From the NCBI GenBank assembly GCA_946887045.1, contig CAMPKC010000020.1, positions 9,106-73,105 of the forward strand: DNA of 64,000 bases, given 5' to 3'. Under the pieces are notes generated by a model that saw only the letters and a program-made list of their open reading frames with translations, ran no database searches and was not told the DNA's origin. Every line of letters starts with the position of its first letter. Position 1 is the stretch's first letter. The DNA is from an uncultured Sphingobacteriaceae bacterium (GTDB lineage Bacteria > Bacteroidota > Bacteroidia > Sphingobacteriales > Sphingobacteriaceae). The translations under genes were made by a program, and so were the position numbers. This document shows positions 1 to 10,000 of the stretch, piece by piece.

Positions 1-477
1 TGCCGTACTTTTAGGGCCTTTAAGTAATTGGCTAACCTGTTCGTAATCTTTGCCTTTTAAAGAGATTCCATTAATTTCAAGAATTTCATCTCCCGCTCTG
101 ATATCTGTCTTTTCTGCGGGAAATCCCTCCAGCGTTTCTGAAATAATAAATTTTCCGTCACGTGAAAAAGTAAGAGTGCCAATACCTCCGTATTGAGTAC
201 TTACGTATTTCATTTTATAATCTTCGATTTCGGATTCTGGAACGAACTCGGTGTACGGGTCCAGGCTGCTTAGCATTGCACCGATGCCGGTTTTCATCAA
301 TTGCGACGAATTTATATCGTCTACGTAACTAATGTTTAGCTCTTTATATAAAGCGGAGAAAATGTCTAAATTTTTAGAGGCTTGAAAAAGATCTTCGCGA
401 AAAGAGAACGAAAAGACACCTGTAAAAATTAAAGCGGGCAGGATAAGTTTTTTTAGTCTGTTTTTCAACCGGTGCAT
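1..477 (-). CDS. S41 family C-terminal processing peptidase, N-terminal part (cut by window edge)
   Basis: Reading the minus strand from the ATG at 477 gives 159 open codons that run off the left edge, so only the N-terminus is seen. It begins with a basic, hydrophobic export signal (MHRLKNRLKKLILPALIF). A stretch typical of Ctp/S41 proteases follows (SSLDPYTEFVPESE), and then a PDZ domain (YGGIGTLTF, then IRAGDEILEINGISL). These proteases cleave periplasmic proteins near their C-termini using a Ser/Lys dyad, which lies in the missing part. The family call rests on the PDZ and pre-PDZ regions. Substrate and exact subfamily cannot be told. Confidence 0.85.
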   Translation of the reverse strand, partial: MHRLKNRLKKLILPALIFTGVFSFSFREDLFQASKNLDIFSALYKELNISYVDDINSSQLMKTGIGAMLSSLDPYTEFVPESEIEDYKMKYVSTQYGGIGTLTFSRDGKFIISETLEGFPAEKTDIRAGDEILEINGISLKGKDYEQVSQLLKGPKSTA

Positions 478-636
478 GTGCTTTAAATTAAATAGTATAT
501 AACGCAATATCTTGTAAAAAAGGTATACGTCGTACTAGATGGATAGGTTTTTCAAAAGAAGGAAAATATCCAATTGTGTATTTCGGAATAAACCTGAAAC
601 TCAGGTTCAACTAAAGATTAAATTCCGGTCTTTTTA

Positions 637-852
637 TTACAGCCTGTTATTGTCGATATTAATCAATCCCTTTTTTAAGGTAAATACAACATAATCTCTG
701 TTACGCTTCAAGCGGGTCATTAACCTTTCAATTAGCTTATCTTCCTCACCTGGCTCGTAAGCTAAATCATTTTCACTTAATTCCCTGTATTTACGTTGTA
801 CCTTCAGTTTAAGCCTTTCCCAATCTTCTTTACTGATACTTAGTTCTGCCAT
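637..852 (-). CDS. Small CsbD-like stress protein
   Basis: A 71-residue soluble, highly charged protein with no signal peptide. The pattern W-x2-LK-x-K near the start, then a Lys-rich stretch, then L-x-E-NDL and a G-E-E-D-x-L segment, is the layout of CsbD/YjbJ-family proteins, whose members are induced by general stress but have no settled biochemical role. The similarity is recognised by eye only. It stands alone between a protease and a beta-barrel gene. A Bacteroidota promoter sits directly upstream, so it is probably monocistronic. Confidence 0.6.
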   Translation of the reverse strand: MAELSISKEDWERLKLKVQRKYRELSENDLAYEPGEEDKLIERLMTRLKRNRDYVVFTLKKGLINIDNNRL

Positions 853-866
853 AATTTTCTTTGTTA

Positions 867-897
867 CAAAAGTATGAATTTATACGTCTACTGTAAA
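867..897 (-). promoter_or_regulatory. Bacteroidota-type promoter of the CsbD-like gene
   Basis: On the minus strand, TACTTTTG (867-874) matches the -7 box TAnnTTTG exactly. TTTA (894-897) stands for the -33 box TTTG with one mismatch, 19 bases away. Transcription would begin around 860, giving a leader of only a few bases before the ATG at 852. Confidence 0.5.
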
Positions 898-964
898 CAC
901 GATAAAACAGCAACATTTTAAAAAGTTCGCTGTTAATCGTTAAACACACCTTAATTATAATAAT

Positions 965-1561
965 ATGAAAAAAATCACTTTGACAAGTTTCTTGCTGCTG
1001 ATAGCAGTGACAACTTTTGCCCAGCTGCCTTCTTTTAATCTTGGGTTAAAAACCGGAATAAATCTGGCGAGCCTTAAAGGAAATGTTGGAGAAGAAAGCA
1101 ATCGTTTAGGCTACCAGGCAGGCGTATGGGCCCGGGTAGGCGGTGCCGGATTTTATGTTCAGCCAGAGGTTTATCTTGGAAGTAAAGGGGGCGAATTCGG
1201 CTCTATTCAACAAGACGGAACAACCTATGAAGGGGATGCCAAAATAAATTTTACAACACTTGATATCCCGGTGTTACTTGGCAATAAATTTGGATTCGAT
1301 AAGCTGAATTTCAGAATTATGGCTGGCCCTGTTATTTCTTTTGTTTTGAATAAAGATGCTAAAGAAAATTATGAAGTAGCTACAGATTTCAACAACTATA
1401 AAAACCAGACGATTGGCCTACAAACCGGTGCCGGGGTTGATTTAGGTAACTTATCTTTTGATTTACGTTATGAAAAAGGCTTGTCGAATATTGATAAAAG
1501 CGGCCAGTACGATCAAAAGCAAAACTTATGGCATTTGAGTTTAGGATATAGGATTTTTTAG
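965..1561 (+). CDS. Outer-membrane beta-barrel protein (porin family)
   Basis: A 198-residue protein with a clear Sec signal (MKKITLTSFLLLIAVTTFAQ, cleavage after AFAQ-type site). The mature part alternates hydrophobic and polar residues in strands separated by Gly/Asn turns and ends in an aromatic residue (GYRIF), the layout of an eight-stranded barrel of the PorT/OMP_b-brl family abundant in Bacteroidota. The strand with GLKTGINLASLKG near residue 27 is typical of that family. No partner gene is adjacent; the next gene is convergent. Function beyond an outer-membrane location is unknown. Confidence 0.8.
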   Translation: MKKITLTSFLLLIAVTTFAQLPSFNLGLKTGINLASLKGNVGEESNRLGYQAGVWARVGGAGFYVQPEVYLGSKGGEFGSIQQDGTTYEGDAKINFTTLDIPVLLGNKFGFDKLNFRIMAGPVISFVLNKDAKENYEVATDFNNYKNQTIGLQTGAGVDLGNLSFDLRYEKGLSNIDKSGQYDQKQNLWHLSLGYRIF

Positions 1562-1571
1562 TTTCGAAACG

Positions 1572-1624
1572 CGGGGATGCCTGAATTTCCGTATGGCAAG
1601 GCCACAAAGTTTTCGGCATCCTCG
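1572..1624. terminator. Possible shared hairpin between convergent genes
   Basis: CGGGGATGCC (1572-1581) can pair with GGCATCCTCG (1615-1624), with one G-U pair and a loop of about 33 bases. It fills the gap between the beta-barrel gene and anmK, which converge here. The loop is long and no good T-run follows on either strand, so a terminator role is only possible. Confidence 0.3.
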
Positions 1625-1629
1625 TGTTC

Positions 1630-2814
1630 TTAATCTGGTAAAGATATTTTCCCCATCATAATCCTTGGTCCGGCGTTTGTCTCCGTCGCCGATCCGCATA
1701 AGGTTTCATTTGCCAACAAGGCGAATAGAAGTGCTTCTTTAGCATCAGCGGCTATTCCGAGGTCTTCTGTTAACAGTACTTTATTTTCCGGAAGTTTAAG
1801 TGCTATCTGCTCTTTCAAAAAAAGATTGTTTGCCCCGCCACCACTTAGGTATAAAGAAAATCCAGATGTTTTATGAACCTTTTTAATGGTCAGCATTATC
1901 GCTTCTACCGTTAGTTGTGATACGGTTGCTATTAAATCTTCAGGACTTATATTTTTGGCGCCAGTATCAGCCAACGCTTGCTCGACGAAATTTAGATTAA
2001 ATAGTTCAGGGCCGGTAGTTTTAGGAAGGTCTTCCCTGAAAAAGGGGTGCTCGAGTAGCTCATCGAGTACGGCCTGATTAACTTTTCCTTTTCTAGCGAT
2101 ATCCCCACTACTATCATAGGATACGTTAAAGTGTTTTTTACAGAGCGCGTCAATTAAGGTATTGCCCGGACCGCAATCAGTACATACAATCTGGTTCGGA
2201 GTGCCAAGCTTTGGTAAATAGGTAAAATTTGAGATTCCGCCAATATTAAGTAAGATCCTGTTTTCTATATTCGAAGAGAATAAAATATAATCCCCATACA
2301 AGGCTAAGGGCGCACCTTCTCCACCAGCTGCTACATGTTTCTGCCTGAAGTCACTGATGGTTGCGATGCCGGTTTTAACCGCAATATGGTCAGCGTCGCC
2401 AATTTGAAATGTAGCATTGGGGTAGTCTTTTAATTGGTGCATACGTTTCGGTGCATGGTAAATAGTTTGCCCATGACTGGCAATGCAATCAATTTCTTTA
2501 GCAGATATTCCGTGTTTCGTTAAAAAATGATTGATCATTTCGGCATGTAGCGTACCGATTTTAGCATTGAGCAGCGTTACCTTCTCCAGGTCGGTTTGCC
2601 GTTTAGAGAATATGTTTTTTATGTCGTCTTTAAATTCATCCGAATAGTGGACCGTTTCGAAATGAAGGATTTCTGCTTTGCTGTTCAAACCATTCCCGCT
2701 AATTTTGCATAAAGCAATGTCTAGTCCATCTAACGATGTTCCCGACATCAGGCCGATAATTAATCGGGATTCCTTCTTAAATAAATTTGCTAAGCGGGAT
2801 AAGGATTCGTTCAT
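1630..2814 (-). CDS. anmK: Anhydro-N-acetylmuramic acid kinase
   Basis: A 394-residue cytoplasmic kinase that opens the 1,6-anhydro ring of anhydro-MurNAc from recycled peptidoglycan and phosphorylates it with ATP to MurNAc-6-phosphate. The N-terminal phosphate-binding loop GLMSGTSLDG (residues 21-30) is diagnostic. The family stretches ASHGQTIYH, GDADHIA and NIGGISNFTYLP are all present, as is DCGPGNTLID further on. Length is near the usual 370-390. It is transcribed away from a membrane acetyltransferase of the amino-sugar type, which fits amino-sugar metabolism, although no other recycling gene is adjacent. Confidence 0.95.
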   Translation of the reverse strand: MNESLSRLANLFKKESRLIIGLMSGTSLDGLDIALCKISGNGLNSKAEILHFETVHYSDEFKDDIKNIFSKRQTDLEKVTLLNAKIGTLHAEMINHFLTKHGISAKEIDCIASHGQTIYHAPKRMHQLKDYPNATFQIGDADHIAVKTGIATISDFRQKHVAAGGEGAPLALYGDYILFSSNIENRILLNIGGISNFTYLPKLGTPNQIVCTDCGPGNTLIDALCKKHFNVSYDSSGDIARKGKVNQAVLDELLEHPFFREDLPKTTGPELFNLNFVEQALADTGAKNISPEDLIATVSQLTVEAIMLTIKKVHKTSGFSLYLSGGGANNLFLKEQIALKLPENKVLLTEDLGIAADAKEALLFALLANETLCGSATETNAGPRIMMGKISLPD

Positions 2815-2883
2815 TTTCGTAAATTGAGACGATCAACAGATTGAATTGTTGCTAATATCTTACATTTATAATTCATTTATCTC

Positions 2884-4038
2884 ATGAAAGAAAACATTGC
2901 CATGCAAAGTTCAAGACTAGTATCTCTGGATGTATTCAGAGGAATCACAGTGGCTGCAATGATTCTTGTAAATAATCCTGGCGATTGGGGTAATATCTAT
3001 GCTCCCTTAAAACATGCCGAATGGCATGGATGTACACCAACAGATCTTATTTTCCCTTTTTTTTTATTTATAGTGGGTGTATCTATAGCCTTTGCTTTAG
3101 GAACAAAAAAAGCTAAGAATCTTCCCGACAAGGATGTGTTTATCAGTGTGTTAAAGCGCTCGTTAATTTTGTTCGGTTTAGGGATTATTCTGGCACTTTT
3201 TCCTGATGTGTTTTTAGATCCGGTTACAAGTTTTAAAAACTTAAGAATACCCGGAGTTTTACAGCGGATTGGCGTGGTATTTATGTTTTGTGCTGTTCTG
3301 TTCTACAAAACAAATGCAAAAGTACAGTTAGGCGTTTTTTTCGCCATTCTTATTATCTACTGGGCATTACTTAACATTGTTCAGGTGCCGGGAGGCATAC
3401 CACCGAATCTTGAAAAAGAAACCAGCCTGGCCGCCTGGCTCGACAGAGCGGTGTTTTCCGAAAAACATCTATGGAAGTTGTCCAAAACCTGGGATCCGGA
3501 AGGCTTATTAAGCACATTGCCTGCTATTGCCAGCGGAATGTCCGGAACCCTTGTCGGGATTTGGTTGAGACGTACAGATATTTTACCTGATAAGAAGGTG
3601 TTATGGATGATTGGAGCTGGGATTCTTTCGGTAATAGCCGGACTTATATGGGATTTTTCTTTCCCAATGAATAAAGCCTTATGGACCAGTTCATATGTGC
3701 TTTTTACGAGTGGATTAGCCATGCTTTTTCTTGCTGTATTTTACTGGATAATTGATATAAAAAGCAATAGAGTCTTTACCAAACCTTTTGTTGTTTATGG
3801 TGTAAATGCAATCACAGTTTATTTTATGTCGACCATAATGGCCAAGTTGTTTAATTTTATAACAGTCTCGAAGTCCGACGGAACCGAAGTTAGTTTGAAA
3901 ACATGGTTATTTCAGTCATATCTTGCTCCAAATTTTTCTCCTTTAAATGCATCTCTGAGCTGGGCGCTCTCTTTTGTTTTGTTTTGGCTGATAATATTGT
4001 GGTGGATGTATAATCGAAAAATTATTATAAAAGTTTAA
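2884..4038 (+). CDS. Membrane acetyltransferase of the heparan-alpha-glucosaminide N-acetyltransferase family (NagX-like)
   Basis: A polytopic membrane protein of 384 residues with about ten hydrophobic segments. The N-terminal signature RLVSLDVFRGITVA, the stretch AEWHGCTPTDLIFPFFLFIVG and a second conserved part (FVVYGVNAITVYFMS) identify the HGSNAT/DUF5009 family. Eukaryotic relatives transfer acetyl from cytosolic acetyl-CoA across the membrane to terminal glucosamine; bacterial substrates are mostly unknown. A second ATG six codons downstream (2902) would give a start closer to the conserved region. The gene is divergent from anmK, with 69 bases between. Confidence 0.85.
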   Translation: MKENIAMQSSRLVSLDVFRGITVAAMILVNNPGDWGNIYAPLKHAEWHGCTPTDLIFPFFLFIVGVSIAFALGTKKAKNLPDKDVFISVLKRSLILFGLGIILALFPDVFLDPVTSFKNLRIPGVLQRIGVVFMFCAVLFYKTNAKVQLGVFFAILIIYWALLNIVQVPGGIPPNLEKETSLAAWLDRAVFSEKHLWKLSKTWDPEGLLSTLPAIASGMSGTLVGIWLRRTDILPDKKVLWMIGAGILSVIAGLIWDFSFPMNKALWTSSYVLFTSGLAMLFLAVFYWIIDIKSNRVFTKPFVVYGVNAITVYFMSTIMAKLFNFITVSKSDGTEVSLKTWLFQSYLAPNFSPLNASLSWALSFVLFWLIILWWMYNRKIIIKV

Positions 4039-4090
4039 CGTTAAGAAACTATTCAGTGAAACTAATACCTCACCGCACTATCTGATTAAT

Positions 4091-6919
4091 ATGAAAAAAG
4101 TTATCGTTTTATTATTAACCGCCTGTACTTTTTATTTTGGTGAGTATACTCATGCTCAAACCAAGCCCAAGGCGGTATCCCAATCGGTAAAAGCAGAAAT
4201 CCTGCCGCTTGATACTGCTATAAAGACGGGCAAACTTGCAAACGGATTTAGTTATTATATCCGCAGAAATACCGAACCCAAAAACCGGGCTCAATTATAT
4301 CTTGCAGTAAAGGTTGGCTCGATCCTGGAAAATGATGACCAGCGTGGGCTTGCTCATTTTATGGAGCATATGAGCTTTAACGGCACAAAAAATTTTCCGA
4401 AAAATGAGCTGGTAGATTACCTCCAGAAATCCGGTATTCGGTTTGGTGCCGACTTAAACGCCTATACTAGTTTTGATGAAACTGTGTACCAGTTACCTAT
4501 TCCTACCGATGATCCGGAATTGTTTAAAAATGGCATGCAGATTATGCGCGACTGGGCCCAGGATGCGAGCTTGGATCCTGCCGAAATAGAAAAAGAACGT
4601 GGTGTTGTTTTAGAAGAAAAGCGTTTAGGAAAAGGAGCCGGAGAGCGCATGCAAAATAAATACCTGCCTATGCTGCTCAATAATTCTCGATACTCAAACA
4701 GGTTGCCAATTGGTACTGAAGATGTACTGCAAAACTTCAAGCGTGAAACTTTGAGTCAATTTTATAAAGATTGGTACCGCCCTGATTTGCAGGCATTGAT
4801 TGTTGTTGGCGATATAAATGTTAAAGAAGTTGAGCAGATGATCAGAGAAAAGTTTTCGGATCTTAAGAAACCCTCTAAACCGCGGCCTCGCACGGAGTAT
4901 AGTATTCCATTGTTAAATAAAAACCAGTTTATCGCAGTTACTGATAAAGAGTTTCCGTACACCCTGGTTCAGATTTTGATCAAACATCCGGAAACGAAGC
5001 TTAAGACTACTGTCGACCTTAGAAATTCCAATATCCGCTCCTTATATAATCAGATGATGGGAGCTCGTTTTTCTGAATTAATGAAACAAGCAAATCCTCC
5101 TTTCTTACAAGCTGGAAGTAGTATTGGGGGATTCCTTGCTGGACTGGATGTTGCATCTGCAGTGATGTATGCTAAGCCAGGCGAGCTGGAAAAAGGCCTA
5201 AAGGCGGTGCTTGCGGAGATGGAGCGTGTCAAGTTATTTGGTTTTACTCAAACAGAGTTAGACCGGGCCAAGAAATCTTATCTTACTTCTATGGAAGCGT
5301 CATTTAAGGAAAAAGACAAAACCTCGTCTGAAACCTACGTGCAAGAATACGTTCGGCTTTTCCTTGACGGAGAAGCGAGTCCGGGTATCAATTACGAATA
5401 CAATTTTGCTAAAGAAGTAATGCCCGGAATTAAGCTGACCGAAGTAAATGAAATGGCTAAAAGGTATTTGGTTGATAAGAATCGTGATGTTTTAATTATG
5501 GCTCCGGAAAAGGAAGCTGCAACGCTGCCATCAGAGACCACAGTTAACAAGTGGATAACTGAGGCTAAAAATGAAAAGCTAACGGTTTATATTGATCAGG
5601 TATCCGACAAACCTTTGCTGGCAGTTAAGCCCGCGCCCGGTAAAGTGGTTGAAGAAAAAAAGGTGACGGAAATTGATATTACTGAATTAACATTAAGCAA
5701 CGGCGTTAAAGTGATATTAAAACCTACCGACTTTAAGAACGATGAGATTAACTTTAATGCATTTAGTCCGGGTGGAACCTCGTTATATCCCGATGCCGAT
5801 TTTCAATCTGCCTTCTATGCTTCAACAATAGTTGCACAAGGCGGTGTTGGCGAGTTTAACTCAATCCAGTTACCTAAGTTGTTGTCTGGAAAGCGGGCAT
5901 CTGTGAGTCCTTATATCAGCGAAAGAACAGAAGGGATTAATGGTTTTGCCGCGCCTAAGGATTTGGAAACAGCGCTTCAGTTAACTTATTTGTACTTCAC
6001 CGCGCCAAGAAAGGATGAAGAAATGTTTCAAGCATTAATGGCACAACAAAAAGGTGTTTTAGCGAACAGAAGTTCTGACCCGAATAGTGTTTTTGCCGAT
6101 ACTGTTTCTGCGGTGCTTGGGAATTATAATATCCGCCGAACAGGCCCGACCTTGCAAAAGTTAGAGCAAGTAAACCTTGACCGCGCTTTCGAGATTTATA
6201 AGGATCGCTTTGAAGATGCAAGTGATTTTACTTTCACATTTGTCGGAAGCTTTACAGTAGATGAGATTAAGCCTTTGTTGGAACAGTATCTGGGAGCTCT
6301 GCCCTCTAAAAATAGAAAAGAGGCAGCTAAGGATTTAGGAATCGTTCCCCCTTCGGGCGCAATCTCCAAATTTGTTTACAAAGGCCAGGAACCTAAAGCT
6401 ACCGTAAGGTTGGTATTTAGTGGTGATTACACCTATAATGAGGAAACAAATAATGAATTAAGCGCTCTAGGTGAAGTATTGCAAATAAAGTTAATCGAGC
6501 GACTGAGAGAAGAAGAAAGCGGGGTTTACAGTCCCGGCGCCCGCATGAGCTATTCAAAGTCTCCTAGAAACAGGTATTCATTTGCCGTTTCGTTTGGCTC
6601 GTCGCCCGAAAATGTCGACAAATTGATAGCCGCTACTCTTGATGAGATTAATAAAGTTAAAGCGAATGGGGCACAAGCTAAAGATATTGAGAAGTTTTTG
6701 GCGGAAGAGAGAAGAAGTACCGAGACTCAGTTAAAGCAAAATGGCTTCTGGCTGGGATATTTATCAGGGCAATATCAAAATAATGAGTCACCAACAAAGA
6801 TTTTAACCTATCTGGATTCCCTGAAGAAAATTACACCCGAAGGCTTAAAGCGAACCGCGAACAAATATTTAAGCGGGGATAATTTGATAAAATTAGTGTT
6901 GTTGCCAGAGAAAAAATAA
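4091..6919 (+). CDS. M16 family zinc metallopeptidase (two-lobed, pitrilysin type)
   Basis: A 942-residue exported protein with a Sec signal ending at THAQ. The inverted zinc motif HxxEH is at residues 89-93 (HFMEH), followed by a Glu-rich helix (VVLEEKRLGKG) that would supply the third ligand. The second half repeats the M16 fold without the motif, with a substrate-binding R/Y region near the end (RLREEESGVYSPG). Such periplasmic peptidases degrade peptides in Bacteroidota. The length fits the full two-lobe form. A hairpin terminator follows, so it appears to be a single-gene unit. Confidence 0.92.
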   Translation: MKKVIVLLLTACTFYFGEYTHAQTKPKAVSQSVKAEILPLDTAIKTGKLANGFSYYIRRNTEPKNRAQLYLAVKVGSILENDDQRGLAHFMEHMSFNGTKNFPKNELVDYLQKSGIRFGADLNAYTSFDETVYQLPIPTDDPELFKNGMQIMRDWAQDASLDPAEIEKERGVVLEEKRLGKGAGERMQNKYLPMLLNNSRYSNRLPIGTEDVLQNFKRETLSQFYKDWYRPDLQALIVVGDINVKEVEQMIREKFSDLKKPSKPRPRTEYSIPLLNKNQFIAVTDKEFPYTLVQILIKHPETKLKTTVDLRNSNIRSLYNQMMGARFSELMKQANPPFLQAGSSIGGFLAGLDVASAVMYAKPGELEKGLKAVLAEMERVKLFGFTQTELDRAKKSYLTSMEASFKEKDKTSSETYVQEYVRLFLDGEASPGINYEYNFAKEVMPGIKLTEVNEMAKRYLVDKNRDVLIMAPEKEAATLPSETTVNKWITEAKNEKLTVYIDQVSDKPLLAVKPAPGKVVEEKKVTEIDITELTLSNGVKVILKPTDFKNDEINFNAFSPGGTSLYPDADFQSAFYASTIVAQGGVGEFNSIQLPKLLSGKRASVSPYISERTEGINGFAAPKDLETALQLTYLYFTAPRKDEEMFQALMAQQKGVLANRSSDPNSVFADTVSAVLGNYNIRRTGPTLQKLEQVNLDRAFEIYKDRFEDASDFTFTFVGSFTVDEIKPLLEQYLGALPSKNRKEAAKDLGIVPPSGAISKFVYKGQEPKATVRLVFSGDYTYNEETNNELSALGEVLQIKLIERLREEESGVYSPGARMSYSKSPRNRYSFAVSFGSSPENVDKLIAATLDEINKVKANGAQAKDIEKFLAEERRSTETQLKQNGFWLGYLSGQYQNNESPTKILTYLDSLKKITPEGLKRTANKYLSGDNLIKLVLLPEKK

Positions 6920-6943
6920 CATAAGAGAGCTATAAAACTGGTA

Positions 6944-6962
6944 AAGGGGCTTTTTGCCCCTT
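6944..6962 (+). terminator. Rho-independent terminator after the M16 peptidase
   Basis: AAGGGGC (6944-6950), a TTTTT loop and GCCCCTT (6956-6962) form a perfect 7-bp stem 25 bases after the stop codon. The T-run after it is short. Confidence 0.65.
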
Positions 6963-7070
6963 ATTTGTATGTTCCCGCCGGCGAAAAGTGTTGAAACTTC
7001 TTTTAATACTTTACAGTAAAAAAGAAAGACTAATTATTCACTCCTTGAAGTATTTAGCTTAAGCTAAAGT

Positions 7071-10000
7071 ATGTTTATCCAAAATAGATTCAATTTTTCT
7101 TTGTGTAGGGTTGTGTTAGCAGCCTCTTACATCTTTATATTTTCTTCAAGCGTTTTTGCCCAGCAAAGAAATGTTCAGTTTTCGCACTTAACTAACCTAG
7201 ACGGGCTTTCTCAAAGTACAGTTCAGGCCATTGTTAAAGATAAGCACGGCTTCATGTGGTTTGGAACTCAGGATGGGCTGAATAAGTTCGACGGATATAA
7301 ATTCACTGTATACCGGCATCAGCCTAATAACCCGAAGAGTCTGCGTAAAAATCACATCTTGTCGCTTTATGAAGACAGAAAAGGGAATTTATGGGTAGGA
7401 ACTTTGAATGGTGGGATAAGTTTATACGACCGGAAAAACGATTCTTTTATTAATTACATCGAAGAACCAGAAAATCCCGATAAGTTAAGTCATTCGGTAA
7501 TTACCTCTATTTATGAAGACCGTAAGGGAAATTTCTGGATTGGCACTTATTGGAATTTAAATCTTTTTGATAGGAAAACAGGTAAAGTAACCAGGTTTAT
7601 TTCAGATGATAAAGACAATAAATCAATAAGCAGCAATGGGATTACAGCTATTTTTGAAGATAATAGGGGGAATCTTTGGATTGGGACTCAAAATGGCCTG
7701 AATATACTTGACAGGAGAACTAAGCAATTTAAAAGATATTTTCATAGGGAGAATGATCCCCAAAGTATAAGCGGTAACTTTATATCGAAAATCTTCCAGA
7801 GTTCTAATGGTGATCTGTGGGTTGGGACCGTCGGGGCCGGACTGAATTTATTTGATTATAAAGACCAAACATTTACTCCCTTCAAACAAGACCAAGAAAA
7901 TCCTGCAAGCATCAGTAACAATAATATCAGAGATATTGCTGATGCTGATAATGGAAATCTCTGGGTCGGTACTCACGGAGCTTTTGAGCTGTTTAATCCA
8001 CGGTCAAAAGTTTTTATTCACTACAAGAGTGACGTGTTTGATAAAAGAAGTCTAAACAGGAACAGCTCTGTATCCTCTCTATTCAATGATAAAACTGGAG
8101 TTTTATGGGTAGGTACCGATGATGGAGGTATTAACAAGTACGATCAAAATTTATCTGTTTTTGATAAGTACCAAAACAATCCTTTCGACGCTAATTCACT
8201 AAGTTTCAATACGGTCATGTCATTCTCTGAGAATAAAAATGGCGACATTTGGGTTGGCACGAGTGGTGGCGCACTCAACTTGTGGAAACCAGGCGAGAAT
8301 CGGTTTGTACGTATTGAACCCAACCCGAATAATTCGAATTCTCTGGCTTCATACAGTATTTTGTCTTTATATCCGAGTAAAGTAGACGATGCTCTGTGGA
8401 TTGGAACCTACGGCGCTGGCCTGGACAGGTATAATCCTGGCACAAAAACGTTTAAACACTATTCTGTTGGATCGTCTTTTAATCAGCTTAATAACGATGC
8501 TGTTTATGGTTTACTTGAAGACAGCAAGGGTAACGTGTGGATAGCTACCAACGGAGGTGGGGTAAACGTTTTAAATCCGAAAACCGGCTTCATTACTAAG
8601 TATACTTCCCGCTATGATGATCTGGCTACAATTTCTTCGAACTATGTGCGGTCATTTTGTGAAGATCGGGATGGCAATATTTGGATAGGTACCACATCTG
8701 GCTTGTCTGTATTTAATTCCCGAACCAAGACAATTACACGTTGCGATCAAAATTTTGAAAAGCTTGAAAGTGGAAATATCAACTGTTTATATGCTGATAA
8801 TAAAAATAATATTTGGATAGGAACGATCGGCGGCGGTCTAAGTAGGCTGAACATTAAGACCGGGAAGTTTAATACCTATACAATACAACATGGCCTGCCA
8901 GATAATAATATTAAGAGCATTGTTCCCGATAAGCTCGGAAACTTATGGTTAAGCACTAATAATGGCATTTGCCGACTTAATTTAAAAACCGGAAAATGCA
9001 AGAATTATACCCTTTCAAATGAACTTCAAAGTATGGAGTTTTCGCCAGGTGCGGGCCTTCTGACAAGAAGGGGCGAGATATTATTTGGAGGTATAAATGG
9101 ATTTAACCATTTCAATCCAGCTTTATTAAAAGAAAACCATAACCCACCGCGTGTGCAGATAACCGGATTCCAGCTTTTTAATAAACCTGTGATTATCGGC
9201 GCCAAGGATTCTCCATTAAAGCAGCACATTGCCGAAACCCGCGAACTAGTATTGTCCTATGATCAATCGGTCATTACATTTGAATTTACGGCACTTGATT
9301 TTACAATCAGCTCTCAGAACCAGTATGCATATATGCTCGAAGGTTTTGATAACGACTGGAATTACATAGGCTCTGAGAGAAAGGCTATATACACTAATTT
9401 AAATCCTGGCGAGTATATATTGAGAGTAAAGGCGAGTAATAATGATGGGGTGTGGAATGAGACGGGAACAAGCCTTAAAATGATTATAACTCCACCTTTT
9501 TATATGACATGGTGGTTTAGAGTACTCTCGATTATATTGTTTTTTGGAGTAATATACATGATTTATCTTCTAAGGGTAAGGTCTATTGAAGCCAAAAAAG
9601 TTGAGCTTGAAAAACAAGTTGCTGAACGTACCGAAGAAATACTGGAACAATCAAAAAGCCTGCAGATATTAAATGATGAACTTCAGGAACAATCAGAGGA
9701 ACTTCAATCACAATCAGAGGAGCTTCAAATACAGGCTGAAGAGTTATTAAGTAAATCCGAAGAGCTGCAATTTCAAAAAGAACAGGAGCAGAAGGCACGG
9801 GAGGAAGCAGACCGGGCTAATCAGGCAAAAAGTACTTTTTTGGCTACAATGAGCCATGAGATAAGAACACCTATGAATGGTGTGCTTGGAATGTCATCCT
9901 TACTATGCGAGACCGATCTTAACCCAGAACAACGGGAATATGCAGAAATAATCAAGACAAGCGGCGAAGCTTTGTTGAATGTTATTAATGACATTCTGGA